Origin: Macrostomum hystrix
Taxonomy: Eukaryota; Platyhelminthes; Macrostomidae
DNA: 64,000 nucleotides
NCBI GenBank assembly: GCA_950097015.1
Contig: CATNEN010000007.1
Span: forward strand, 12,153,001 to 12,217,000
Direction: 5' to 3'
The first letter of the stretch is position 1, and every line of letters starts with the position of its first letter. A program made the position numbers and the translations under genes. Below are positions 24,129 to 35,700 of the stretch, piece by piece. Under the pieces are notes generated by a model. That model saw only the letters and a list, made by a program, of their open reading frames with translations. It searched no databases and was not told the DNA's origin.

Positions 24129-25268
24129 CTAGAATTCATGTGCGAAGTTCCTGCTCTGGCTGTCTGGAGTCTAGCAAGCTTTGTAGAACTAGAATTCATG
24201 TGCGAAGTTCCTGCTCTGGCTGTCTGGAGTCTAGCAAGCTTTGTAGAACTAGAATTCATGTGCGAAGTTCCTGCTCTGGCTGTCTGGAGTCTAGCAAGCT
24301 TTGTAGAACTAGAATTCATGTGCCCAGTTCCTGCTCTGGCTGTCTGGAGTCTAGCAAGCTTTGTAGAACTAGAATTCATGTGCCAAGTTCCTGCTCTGAC
24401 TGTCTGGAGTCTAGCAAGCTTTGTAGAACTAGAATTCATGTGCCCAGTTCCTGCTCTGACTGTCTGGAGTCTAGCAAGCTTTGTAGAACTAGAATTCATG
24501 TGCCCAGTTCCTGCTCTGGCTGTCTGTAGTCTAGCAAGCTTTGTAGAACTAGAATTCATGTGCCCAGTTCCTGCTCTGACTGTCTGGAGTCTAGCAAGCT
24601 TTGTAGAACTAGAATTCATGTGCCCAGTTCCTGCTCTGGCTGTCTGGAGTCTAGCAAGCTTTGTAGAACTAGAATTCATGTGCCCAGTTCCTGCTCTGAC
24701 TGTCTGGAGTCTAGCAAGCTTTGTAGAACTAGAATTCATGTGCCCAGTTCCTGCTCTGGCTGTCTGTAGTCTAGCAAGCTTTGTAGAACTAGAATTCATG
24801 TGCCCAGTTCCTGCTCTGACTGTCTGGAGTCTAGCAAGCTTTGTAGAACTAGAATTCATGTGCCCAGTTCCTGCTCTGGCTGTCTGGAGTCTAGCAAGCT
24901 TTGTAGAACTAGAATTCATGTGCCCAGTTCCTGCTCTGACTGTCTGGAGTCTAGCAAGCTTTGTAGAACTAGAATTCATGTGCCCAGTTCCTGCTCTGGC
25001 TGTCTGGAGTCTAGCAAGCTTTGTAGAACTAGAATTCATGTGCCCAGTTCCTGCTCTGGCTGTCTGGAGTCTAGCAAGCTTTGTAGAACTAGAATTCATG
25101 TGCCCAGTTCCTGCTCTGACTGTCTGTAGTCTAGCAAGCTTTGTAGAACTAGAATTCATGTGCCCAGTTCCTGCTCTGGCTGTCTGGAGTCTAGCAAGCT
25201 TTGTAGAACTAGAATTCATGTGCCCAGTTCCTGCTCTGGCTGTCTGGAGTCTAGCAAGCTTTGTAGAA
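24129..25268. repeat. 60-bp minisatellite, 19 copies
   Basis: Nineteen very regular 60-bp units, including CTAGAATTCATGTGCCCAGT and GAGTCTAGCAAGCTTTGTAG. Three left-end copies read TGCGAAG; two-state variants (GGCTG/GACTG, GGAGT/GTAGT) alternate along the rest. EcoRI and HindIII words recur in each copy. Period divisible by three leaves frames open on both strands. Confidence 0.98.
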
Positions 25269-25805
25269 CGATTTCATTTTTTTACCTGATCGCTCAATTA
25301 TTTTTAATATTCTTTTTTTAATGCTGCATTTCAATTCCTGAAACTAAATTTCATGTCAGGCTGTGACTTACACAAACAGCGACTTTAATAAAACAAATTC
25401 GGAATTTGAGTCAGTAGCGAAAACTTTCTGGGCGTCATTGTAAACTGAAGTTCATTTCGCCAGACTTGATCTCATTTCTCTTTTCTATCATTTATATCTC
25501 TTTCTAGCGCATCCGTCTTTCTAACTATTATAATCTGCTTCTTGTTATCAACTCGCATGTTTACTGATTCAGAATAAGTCAGCCATACCAGTTCAGGTCA
25601 ACATCACACTATAGACCCTGGATACTGCTCCGGGCTATTGGCTTCACCTTAGAAGTGCACGCCTGCCCAGTTAATTCCCGTGCCCAGTGCCGCGGTGTTC
25701 TCAACTCACAAGACAGCGGGCGTGATCAAGGAGCAGCTGGGATTGAAACACTTCACTGGAGTCTGCGCAATTTCTGCATTTGCTTTTTACCAGCCTTTTA
25801 CGAGC
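25269..25805. other. Unique spacer between two arrays
   Basis: About 540 bp, AT-rich at the left. No gene recognised. Confidence 0.35.
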
Positions 25806-27530
25806 TCATGGGAGCTGAGTTCATGGGAGCTGAGTTCATGGGAGCTGAGTTCATGGGAGCTGAGTTCATGGGAGCTGAGTTCATGGGAGCTGAGTTCATG
25901 GGAGCTGAGTTCATGGGAGCTGAGTTCATGGGAGCTGAGTTCATGGGAGCTGAGTTCATGGGAGCTGAGTTCATGGGAGCTGAGTTCATGGGAGCTGAGT
26001 TCATGGGAGCTGAGTTCATGGGAGCTGAGTTCATGGGAGCTGAGTTCATTGGAGCTGAGTTCATGGGAGCTGAGTTCATGGGAGCTGAGTTCATGGGAGC
26101 TGAGTTCATGGGAGCTGAGTTCATGGGAGCTGAGTTCATGGGAGCTGAGTTCATTGGAGCTGAGTTCATGGGAGCTGAGTTCATGGGAGCTGAGTTCATG
26201 GGAGCTGAGTTCATGGGAGCTGAGTTCATGGGAGCTGAGTTCATGGGAGCTGAGTTCATGGGAGCTGAGTTCATGGGAGCTGAGTTCATGGGAGCTGAGT
26301 TCATGGGAGCTGAGTTCATGGGAGCTGAGTTCATGGGAGCTGAGTTCATGGGAGCTGAGTTCATGGGAGCTGAGTTCATTGGAGCTGAGTTCATGGGAGC
26401 TGAGTTCATGGGAGCTGAGTTCATGGGAGCTGAGTTCATGGGAGCTGAGTTCATGGGAGCTGAGTTCATGGGAGCTGAGTTCATTGGAGCTGAGTTCATG
26501 GGAGCTGAGTTCATGGGAGCTGAGTTCATGGGAGCTGAGTTCATGGGAGCTGAGTTCATGGGAGCTGAGTTCATTGGAGCTGAGTTCATGGGAGCTGAGT
26601 TCATGGGAGCTGAGTTCATGGGAGCTGAGTTCATGGGAGCTGAGTTCATGGGAGCTGAGTTCATGGGAGCTGAGTTCATGGGAGCTGAGTTCATTGGAGC
26701 TGAGTTCATGGGAGCTGAGTTCATGGGAGCTGAGTTCATGGGAGCTGAGTTCATTGGAGCTGAGTTCATGGGAGCTGAGTTCATGGGAGCTGAGTTCATG
26801 GGAGCTGAGTTCATGGGAGCTGAGTTCATGGGAGCTGAGTTCATGGGAGCTGAGTTCATGGGAGCTGAGTTCATGGGAGCTGAGTTCATTGGAGCTGAGT
26901 TCATGGGAGCTGAGTTCATGGGAGCTGAGTTCATGGGAGCTGAGTTCATGGGAGCTGAGTTCATGGGAGCTGAGTTCATGGGAGCTGAGTTCATGGGAGC
27001 TGAGTTCATGGGAGCTGAGTTCATTGGAGCTGAGTTCATGGGAGCTGAGTTCATGGGAGCTGAGTTCATGGGAGCTGAGTTCATGGGAGCTGAGTTCATG
27101 GGAGCTGAGTTCATGGGAGCTGAGTTCATGGGAGCTGAGTTCATGGGAGCTGAGTTCATGGGAGCTGAGTTCATTGGAGCTGAGTTCATGGGAGCTGAGT
27201 TCATGGGAGCTGAGTTCATGGGAGCTGAGTTCATTGGAGCTGAGTTCATGGGAGCTGAGTTCATGGGAGCTGAGTTCATGGGAGCTGAGTTCATGGGAGC
27301 TGAGTTCATGGGAGCTGAGTTCATGGGAGCTGAGTTAATTGGAGCTGAGTTCATGGGAGCTGAGTTCATGGGAGCTGAGTTCATGGGAGCTGAGTTCATT
27401 GGAGCTGAGTTCATGGGAGCTGAGTTCATGGGAGCTGAGTTCATGGGAGCTGAGTTCATGGGAGCTGAGTTCATGAGAGCTGAGTTCATGGGAGCTGAGT
27501 TCATGGGAGCTGAGTTCATGGGAGCTGAGT
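25806..27530. repeat. 15-bp minisatellite ATGGGAGCTGAGTTC, about 115 copies
   Basis: About 1.7 kb of almost identical 15-bp units. Thirteen copies carry a single G-to-T change (ATTGGAGC), at unit positions 17, 24, 39, 46, 52, 60, 64, 73, 82, 92, 96, 103 and 107. The low divergence implies recent expansion. Open frames of 739 (+) and 581 (-) codons follow from the period alone. Confidence 0.98.
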
Positions 27531-27639
27531 TTTTCGAATCCACTGCATGCGCTCATGCCCAAACCGTTCATCTGGTGTTCCCATCGTCTAGGGGGTGTCC
27601 GCCTCCGTTCAGGTGTCCTCGTCCCTTCAGCGGGTGTCC

Positions 27640-27850
27640 ACTTCTGTTATGCTGTGTAAGCTTAAATTCAGCTGGTGTCCACCTTCCCTCAGCAAGTGGC
27701 GGACTACATTTAGCGGGTGTCCACCTTCCCTCAGCAAGTGGCAGACTACATTTAGCTGGTGTCCACCTTCCCTCAGCAAGTGGCAGACTACATTTATCTG
27801 GTGTCCACCTTCCCTCAGCAAGTGGCAGACTACATTTAGCTGGTGTCCAC
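27640..27850. repeat. 42-bp minisatellite
   Basis: About five copies of a 42-bp unit containing TGTCCACCTTCCCTCAGCAA and GCAGACTACATTTAGC. Confidence 0.9.
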
Positions 27851-28354
27851 AGCTCTCCTGATTCAGTCACATGACCTGAAAGTATATTTTTTTTAATTTT
27901 CAACACACGCAATCCTTTAATGTTTTAGTTAATAAAAGTTAGCAGCTTTGGCTGAATTTTTTATTCAATCAAGGTGCCCTTTGATTTTAGCGCACACAAT
28001 CATTTTCAGCTTGAGCAAGCATTTTTTGCCGATTTTCCTAAGCGGCTTCTAGAAACAATCGCTCTAAAAGAAACTTTTTAATTGCTAATTAAATGTCAAA
28101 CACTTTCGCAACTCAGTGAGCTGCCTCAGCTCAGCCGTGTAATCCGATACACGCCTGAGATTAGCGCTTACCTGGGCGGCGAGCTGCGTGTCCATTCGGC
28201 TAATCGGCGGCCTCCTGACTCGATCACCCGAGGACTGGGCACTCTGATCTTTTTCCCACTTCAGTAGAAGACTTTGCTAACATTTTCCTGCGATCTTCCA
28301 TTGGCAACAGGACAGCAGTAAACTTTGGCTGCATGGAACAATTGAAGGATTTGG
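27851..28354. other. AT-rich unique spacer
   Basis: No gene recognised. Confidence 0.35.
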
Positions 28355-29550
28355 GAGAATTAGGAGGAATGGCAAAGAAATGGGAGGAATGCAAAGAAAT
28401 GGGAGGAATGCAAAGAAATGGGAGGAATGCAAAGAAATGGGAGGAATGGCAAAGAAATGGGAGGAATGCAAAGAAATGGGAGGAATGCAAAGAAATGGGA
28501 GGAATGCAAAGAAATGGGAGGAATGGCAAAGAAATGGGAGGAATGCAAAGAAATGGGAGGAATGCAAAGAAATGGGAGGAATGCAAAGAAATGGGAGGAA
28601 TGCAAAGAAATGGGAGGAATGGCAAAGAAATGGGAGGAATGCAAAGAAATGGGAGGAATGGCAAAGAAATGGGAGGAATGCAAAGAAATGGGAGGAATGC
28701 AAAGAAATGGGAGGAATGCAAAGAAATGGGAGGAATGCAAAGAAATGGGAGGAATGGCAAAGAAATGGGAGGAATGCAAAGAAATGGGAGGAATGGCAAA
28801 GAAATGGGAGGAATGGCAAAGAAATGGGAGGAATGGCAAAGAAATGGGAGGAATGCAAAGAAATGGGAGGAATGCAAAGAAATGGGAGGAATGGCAAAGA
28901 AATGGGAGGAATGCAAAGAAATGGGAGGAATGCAAAGAAATGGGAGGAATGGCAAAGAAATGGGAGGAATGCAAAGAAATGGGAGGAATGCAAAGAAATG
29001 GGAGGAATGGCAAAGAAATGGGAGGAATGCAAAGAAATGGGAGGAATGGCAAAGAAATGGGAGGAATGCAAAGAAATGGGAGGAATGGCAAAGAAATGGG
29101 AGGAATGCAAAGAAATGGGAGGAATGCAAAGAAATGGGAGGAATGCAAAGAAATGGGAGGAATGCAAAGAAATGGGAGGAATGCAAAGAAATAGGAGGAA
29201 TGGCAAAGAAATGGGAGGAATGCAAAGAAATGGGAGGAATGCAAAGAAATGGGAGGAATGCAAAGAAATGGGAGGAATGCAAAGAAATGGGAGGAATGCA
29301 AAGAAATGGGAGGAATGCAAAGAAATGGGAGGAATGGCAAAGAAATGGGAGGAATGGCAAAGAAATGGGAGGAATGCAAAGAAATGGGAGGAATGCAAAG
29401 AAATGGGAGGAATGCAAAGAAATGGGAGGAATGGCAAAGAAATGGGAGGAATGCAAAGAAATGGGAGGAATGCAAAGAAATGGGAGGAATGGCAAAGAAA
29501 TGGGAGGAATGCAAAGAAATGGGAGGAATGGCAAAGAAATGGGAGGAATG
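28355..29550. repeat. 19/20-bp purine-rich minisatellite
   Basis: About 60 copies of CAAAGAAATGGGAGGAATG, or the same with one extra G (ATGGCAAAG). The one-base length difference between the two unit types shifts register repeatedly. The + strand is almost entirely purine-rich. Confidence 0.98.
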
Positions 29551-30247
29551 AGAAATAATAAGAATCCAGTGGAAAAATGGGGAAGGAATGATGGAAGGAT
29601 GTGGAATAATGGCAGGGAGGAGTAAATGTACGGCTCGTAATTGTAAAGTGTTTATTTACTGGTTTTTCATTCAGCTTTCAGGCATTGACCTCAGTTACCC
29701 GTTGAATTCCAAAGAATTTGATTCATTTGTCATTTTTTGCGACTGAAAGCCGCAGTTGAAAGGCGGGCTTTGTCGGTGGGGGCAGCTATTTTTTGTGAGG
29801 GTGCAGCGGCCTGCACAATGGCCGCGAGTGCTCGGCCTGGCCGCAGGTTCTCAGTGTGGGTGGGGAGCGGCACCTTTCCATTCTATGCGGGCTGGAATCC
29901 CGTGGGACTCAGGCTCAGGTGATGGAGGGGTTGGGCTGGGAGAGGGTGCTCATCAGCCGCGAGTTCGTGAGGCCTGGCTGGAAACTCCGCCAAGGCAGAG
30001 GGGCTGGCAGTTGAGAATGAGCTGAGGTGCAATTTTGAATCCCGTAGCAATTTGCATCCCCCCATCGGCCCGTTGCCTCCCCTATTAGTATCCCCGTCTG
30101 CCCGCGCACACCTGTGCATGAGGCACAGAAGTCATTTCCCCTTTCCTCACTGGAAATATCCCCCACTTGGAGCAGCAGGTTTGACATCGCTTCCCCGAAG
30201 AAAACTCCGCGCGTTAAAAAAAGCACGATGCAGCGGAATTTCGAGTG
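29551..30247. other. Unique GC-rich spacer
   Basis: No gene recognised in about 700 bp. Confidence 0.35.
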
Positions 30248-30604
30248 TGACATGCCTCACTGTGTCTGTGACATTCCTCACTGTGTCTGTGACATGCCTC
30301 ACTGTGTCTGTGACATGCCTCAGTGTGTCTGTGACATTCCTCACTGTGTCTGTGACATTCCTCACTGTGTCTGTGACATTCCTCACTGTGTCTGTGACAT
30401 TCCTCACTGTGTCTGTGACATGCCTCACTGTGTCTGTGACATGCCTCAGTGTGTCTGTGACATTTCTCACTGTGTCTGTGACATGCCTCAGTGTGTCTGT
30501 GACATTTCTCACTGTGTCTGTGACATTCCTCACTGTGTCTGTGACATTCCTCACTGTGTCTGTGACATGCCTCACTGTGTCTGTGACATTCCTCACTGTG
30601 TCAC
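30248..30604. repeat. 21-bp minisatellite
   Basis: About 17 copies of CTCACTGTGTCTGTGACATT, with variants GACATGC and CTCAGTG. Confidence 0.95.
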
Positions 30605-30944
30605 TTTGTGTGTGCATGCCCCACTGCATGGGGAAATCCGAAAGCAGTTCAGAGCATGTCAAAAGAGATCAGGGAGGCTGGCAGCGGAGGTGGCAGCTTG
30701 AGTAGAACTTTGAGCAAGAAGCGCCTTAAGTGCCAGTCAGAAAGATCAGCGGACAGACTCTGTTGCATGAGGTCTGGGGAGTTCAGTGCGGCCTTCAGCA
30801 CACTTGCAGTCGCAGCTTTACATCGTTTGAGATGACAGAAATTAAAATAGCTCGCAGCGCCTAATCTAATTCCACCGAGTCGTTTTGTAGGTATTCGTGT
30901 GCCTGCGTGCTCAAGGATCAGCGGAAAGTTTAAAGTTCCCGCTG
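30605..30944. other. Unique spacer
   Basis: No gene recognised. Confidence 0.3.
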
Positions 30945-31826
30945 ACAGTGACAGTGAGACATGTCACTCACACAGACAGTGAGACGTGTCGCTCACACAG
31001 ACAGTGAGACATGTCACTCACACAGACAGTGAGACATGTCACTCACACAGACAGTGAGACGTGTCGCTCACACAGACAGTGAGACATGTCACTCACACAG
31101 ACAGTGAGACGTGTCACTCACACAGAGAGTGAGACATGTCACTCACACAGACAGTGAGACATGTCACTCACACAGAGAGTGAGACATGTCACTCACACAG
31201 ACAGTGAGACATGTCACTCACACAGAGAGTGAGACATGTCGCTCACACAGACAGTGAGACGTGTCACTCACACAGACAGTGAGACATGTCACTCACACAG
31301 ACAGTGAGACGTGTCACTCACACAGACAGTGAGACGTGTCGCTCACACAGACAGTGAGACATGTCACTCACACAGACAGTGAGACGTGTCACTCACACAG
31401 AGAGTGAGACATGTCACTCACACAGACAGTGAGACATGTCACTCACACAGACAGTGAGACGTGTCACTCACACAGAGAGTGAGACATGTCACTCACACAG
31501 ACAGTGAGACATGTCACTCACACAGAGAGTGAGACATGTCGCTCACACAGACAGTGAGACGTGTCACTCACACAGACAGTGAGACATGTCGCTCACACAG
31601 ACAGTGAGACATGTCACTCACACAGACAGTGAGACGTGTCACTCACACAGAGAGTGAGACATGTCACTCACACAGACAGTGAGACATGTCACTCACACAG
31701 ACAGTGAGACGTGTCACTCACACAGAGAGTGAGACATGTCACTCACACAGACAGTGAGACATGTCACTCACACAGAGAGTGAGACATGTCACTCACACAG
31801 ACAGTGAGACGTGTCACTCCCACAGA
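30945..31826. repeat. 25-bp minisatellite with higher-order repeats
   Basis: About 35 copies of a 25-bp unit containing GAGACATGTCACTCACACAG. Three two-state sites vary (ACATG/ACGTG, CACTC/CGCTC, ACAGACAG/ACAGAGAG). Blocks of variants recur about 300 bp (12 units) apart, for example around 31200-31290 and 31500-31590. Confidence 0.97.
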
Positions 31827-32605
31827 GTTCATTCTCACACAAGAAGACTCATATGGAAGCAATGCTCATGGTCACCATATTTCATAATCGATAAAACATA
31901 ATTTCAATTAGCAGGCAAACGAATGGCGAACAGAAGCCTGATGAAATGAAATGCTCAACCTTGGAGACAGTGCATCGCTCATCTAAATAAGAGAATTCGA
32001 GCGTGGGAGTGGGGACGGCTCGAAAGTACTTGCCAATTGATTGGGGATTTTAAATTTAGCTCGTTGCTGACTCAAACTTTTTGCAATCGAATATCGCCAC
32101 AAGCCCAGTCATTAGGAAATCACTGAGGGAATAACCTTGGCTAAAAGTATGGGATAAAACTTGAGCAGAATGTAGGACACTCGCACTCGCGCAGGTAAGG
32201 CGGAGAGCGAGACGGATTGGGTGGGAAGCTGAGCAGTGCTCAACACCATTGGGTACCTGAGCTCCACGCGAGGGCACAAAAGAGCGGCGCGGCTCGACTC
32301 AGCCGGGACCTTCCGCGACACCGCAGGACGACCGTGGAGATTTATAATAGGAAGGCAGCAGAGTTAGGACAGGGAGAGACGAGCAGCCCCCCTGCCGCTG
32401 GGAGTACTGCGGCCGAGTCGAAGTCGTCAAGTCATCAGCGGGGGCAGCGGAGTGGCATAAATCAATTTGCTGCCGAGCTCGCCTTGTTTCAGCCGGCTGT
32501 GGAGGCGATCCGTTCGCCAGCCAATACTTCCTGCTAGTCACTTAATCCACTTCTGGGAAAACAATTAACCCATCTGATCACTGCCGCGATAGCTGACCTT
32601 AATGG

Positions 32606-32645
32606 GATAAAAAGGATTTCAAGTCCCACGGCTCCCGTCCAGTCT
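32606..32645 (+). promoter_or_regulatory. Candidate core promoter of the Ptp99A-like gene
   Basis: A TATA-like GATAAAAAGG at 32606-32615 lies about 33 bases before an initiator-like CCAGTCTCC whose A is at 32641. That would give a 154-base 5' leader before the ATG at 32795. This is pattern matching only; no transcript data. Confidence 0.35.
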
Positions 32646-32794
32646 CCGTAGGTATTTTCAACCTCTCAGGCGAACTCCCACTTCCCCTCCTCCACAAGAC
32701 AGTCAGCGCAATATAATCTTGAGGGAGAGAACAGCTCAAAGTCTGCTGCCGAGTTGCTCAAGATACGAACCAGAGCTGTCCCGCCGGCGCAAAC

Positions 32795-35700
32795 ATGAGG
32801 ATCTCCGCGTGGGCGGTGAGTATAGAATGCCTTGTTCTTTGCCATATCTTCGCATGCCACTAATCTAGGAGCATGGGGACGATAATGACAGACGGCTTCG
32901 TGGCCCTTAACGGATAATTGGCGTAGCAGGGGCAGCTCCTGCTACTCGCAAGGTGAAGCGGAGTGAATGTGAGGCAGCCTTTGAGCACTAGTATCATGCG
33001 ACTCATTATAGCTCGTAATTTGTAATCAGAACTTGTATGTTTGTATGTAACTCGAGGAAAGTTGAAAGCGCATACTCATGTAGACTTCATTTTCGATTCG
33101 GAAGGAAATCAATGATAAAAACAATTGTCAAGCCCGATCCCTTCAAATTCAAGGCAACCGTTCCCTTGAAAATAATCCTTGAAGATCCCGGATGGCACAA
33201 TGCTTCGCGCTGCCTCTCGCATCTGGGTCTGCCCGGTCCTCCTGCAACGCATTCCCTAGTGAGGAAGGAGGCTTATTTGGTGGCCTTGAGAGACGACCGA
33301 ACGACTCGCGGGTTTAAGGGCCGTATTCTGTTTAAGGGCCTACTCACTTCATACTCACGAGGCAGGGTTCAGAATGACAGCCCCTTGGCACTCCATCATG
33401 ATAACTATGCAGACGATAATTAATGAACAGTTCTTCCATTGATAAATCTTACTGCTGGCACTGCTGCGCAGGAGAGAACTGCGCGAACTTCATCCTGGAA
33501 AACGCCAATTTTCGCCAACGCCAAACGACTGAACGATGTTCACTCCTTAATCTGTATGTCTATGGCCAAAGCTACCACAAGTTTTATAGCGAATGCAGTC
33601 GCACAAGCTGCAGGGCTTCAAGTTAAACGGAGTATCGTTTACAAAGATGGCCACTTCGGCTTCGCTCACACGACACGAACTCAGAAACATCATCAAGTTT
33701 TCAGTTTTGGCTCTCAAATTAGCATCAGCATCAGCATCAAATTCATAAAGAGCTTGGAAAAGTTCTGAAAGAAGATGCTTTATCAATTCAAACGGTTCGA
33801 AAATGGATCCGTGAAGTTCGAGAAGGCAGGCTCTTTCGGGAAGGCGAATACCGAGCGTGTCAAAGCTGCCGTTACTGTGTACAGCAGATCGACTTGAAAT
33901 GAGGATCGAACTCCTCGACATTCCTCAATAGTGAATCGCATTCTCAATGAGCAGTTGGATATGCAGAAGATCTTCCCAAAGTGGGTACCTCATCTGCCGA
34001 GAGGGTGACCCTATGGCAAGAATGCATTCGACAGGTTAAGAGGGAAGCAACTTCCTCAGCGAAATTGTGACCGGAGATGAGACATGGGTCTACGAGTGGG
34101 ATCCTCAGCTCAAGCAAGGGGATCAGCAAGTGCTGAAAAGGTTGAGCGGAAGCAGGGCATCTGTGATGCACATCGTCTTTTTTGACATCCATGGGTCCTG
34201 GTGGACTGGCCAATGCCCATGGGCACAAATTGAATGCCAAATATTGCTAATGGATTGTGCAATAATAATAAAGGCCAGCCATCAGTAAACAGCGATCTGG
34301 TTTTCTGGAGAGAGGCGTGATTCTTCACCATGACTATGCACCTTTGCACCGCTCCAGAAGTTTGGAGGAGCTCCGGAGTCCTGAAGCTGGTAGCTCCTGG
34401 CACAGCTGCGCTATTCAACCGATTTGGCTCCAGGTCCTTTCATGTCCTTGCATCAACAACAATGCTTCATCAGCTCTGCGGCATCTGGCACCCGGCGGCT
34501 ACGATGCTGTCGTTGAAGCGTGGGTGTGGCGCTGGAAAAAGTGCGTGGACTTTGATAGACTTTTTTCGTGTAACTATCGCCTGTGTTGGTGTTGCTTTGA
34601 AGTTTAAGTTTTAAGATTGTCCTTCAAGCTGTTCGTTCTTTATTGTTGACCGAAACTTACTTTTGGGATAAAATTGACTTGATTTGAATACTTCAGTGCC
34701 TATAATAGTGCCCTATCATCACAGTACAAAAGTTGGTTTTGATGGAACTATCTTATGTACTGATGCACAAAAGTCATCAAAAGCCGGAATCCGGAATACT
34801 GCATGTGTTTTAATCTTGCGATTGTAAATTTATATTGCTTTTATAAAACAAAAAGTATATGCAATGTATGCTTAAATTATTACTTTATCTGCTGTTTCTT
34901 ACCAATAGTTGTTTTATTGCGGTTCTAATTACTTATAGAGCTGTTTAGTTATTAATTAAACGTTTTTTATTTTTGACATGCAGAAAATTACAATTTTTAC
35001 GCGAAACAATTTAGCTGCGAGCGAATGTCGATGATAAGACAGTAATGTCATGACTGGTTTGTAAACTAGTCTTTTCCTTTCTGTGAGCTGTAAAAGAAGT
35101 GTGAGCTTATTCGTGGCAAATAAGTTTCATCATGTTCTCTAGCGTTTCTATTGTGGCTTACATAGCTACTGTTATGTAGCTTGTGTTCCAAGAGCTACAA
35201 AACCGATCTATACAGTTATATTTCACACTAGGCCTAATGACTTAAAAAAAGAGCTAGTATATTTTGTAGCCTGATTGTAAAAAATAATTGGTTAGCAAGG
35301 CCTAACAATTATAACTGAATGCAATGCAGCCTTTTACAAATGCCGCAGTTGCTATCAAGCTTATATGTTCAAGGTTTCTTCTAGTGCTCCTTATATGTAT
35401 CCAGGTAATGGTGTTTAACTCGAAAAATTGGCATGTATTATATTATATATTATATTATCATTGTTGGCTTATGTATTATATTTACTAGTCTCATCACATA
35501 ATCAAAGATTGAGTCAGTAGCCATACTTGATATTGATAAAACTTAACATTATTTACTTTCTTTTTTAACTAGACCTAACAGCTTTAGGGTACCTGGACAC
35601 TTCGTCATCTTACAACTTTGTGATCTACTCGTAGATGATGATCTGTCCAATATCTCAGAGGGTGGATGATGAAGAGACTTAGACTTGTGGACACTTCGTC

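Noticed and set aside
24129-25268. CRISPR-like array
   Set aside because: Units are head-to-tail identical with no unique spacers, and the genome is animal.
25655-27874. 739-codon plus and 581-codon minus frames (MGAEF and SAPMN repeats)
   Set aside because: 15-bp repeat artefact; frames are open on both strands and no start context or domain is present.
30605-31826. Telomere or centromere satellite
   Set aside because: No TTAGGG-type units, and the 25-bp repeat is a short local array flanked by unique sequence.
32217-32537. 106-codon frame upstream of the PTP start
   Set aside because: No family resemblance; it overlaps the probable promoter region.
33037-33423. Plus-strand frame at the start of PTP intron 1 as a gene
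   Set aside because: Not recognised, lies in the intron and is followed by transposon debris.
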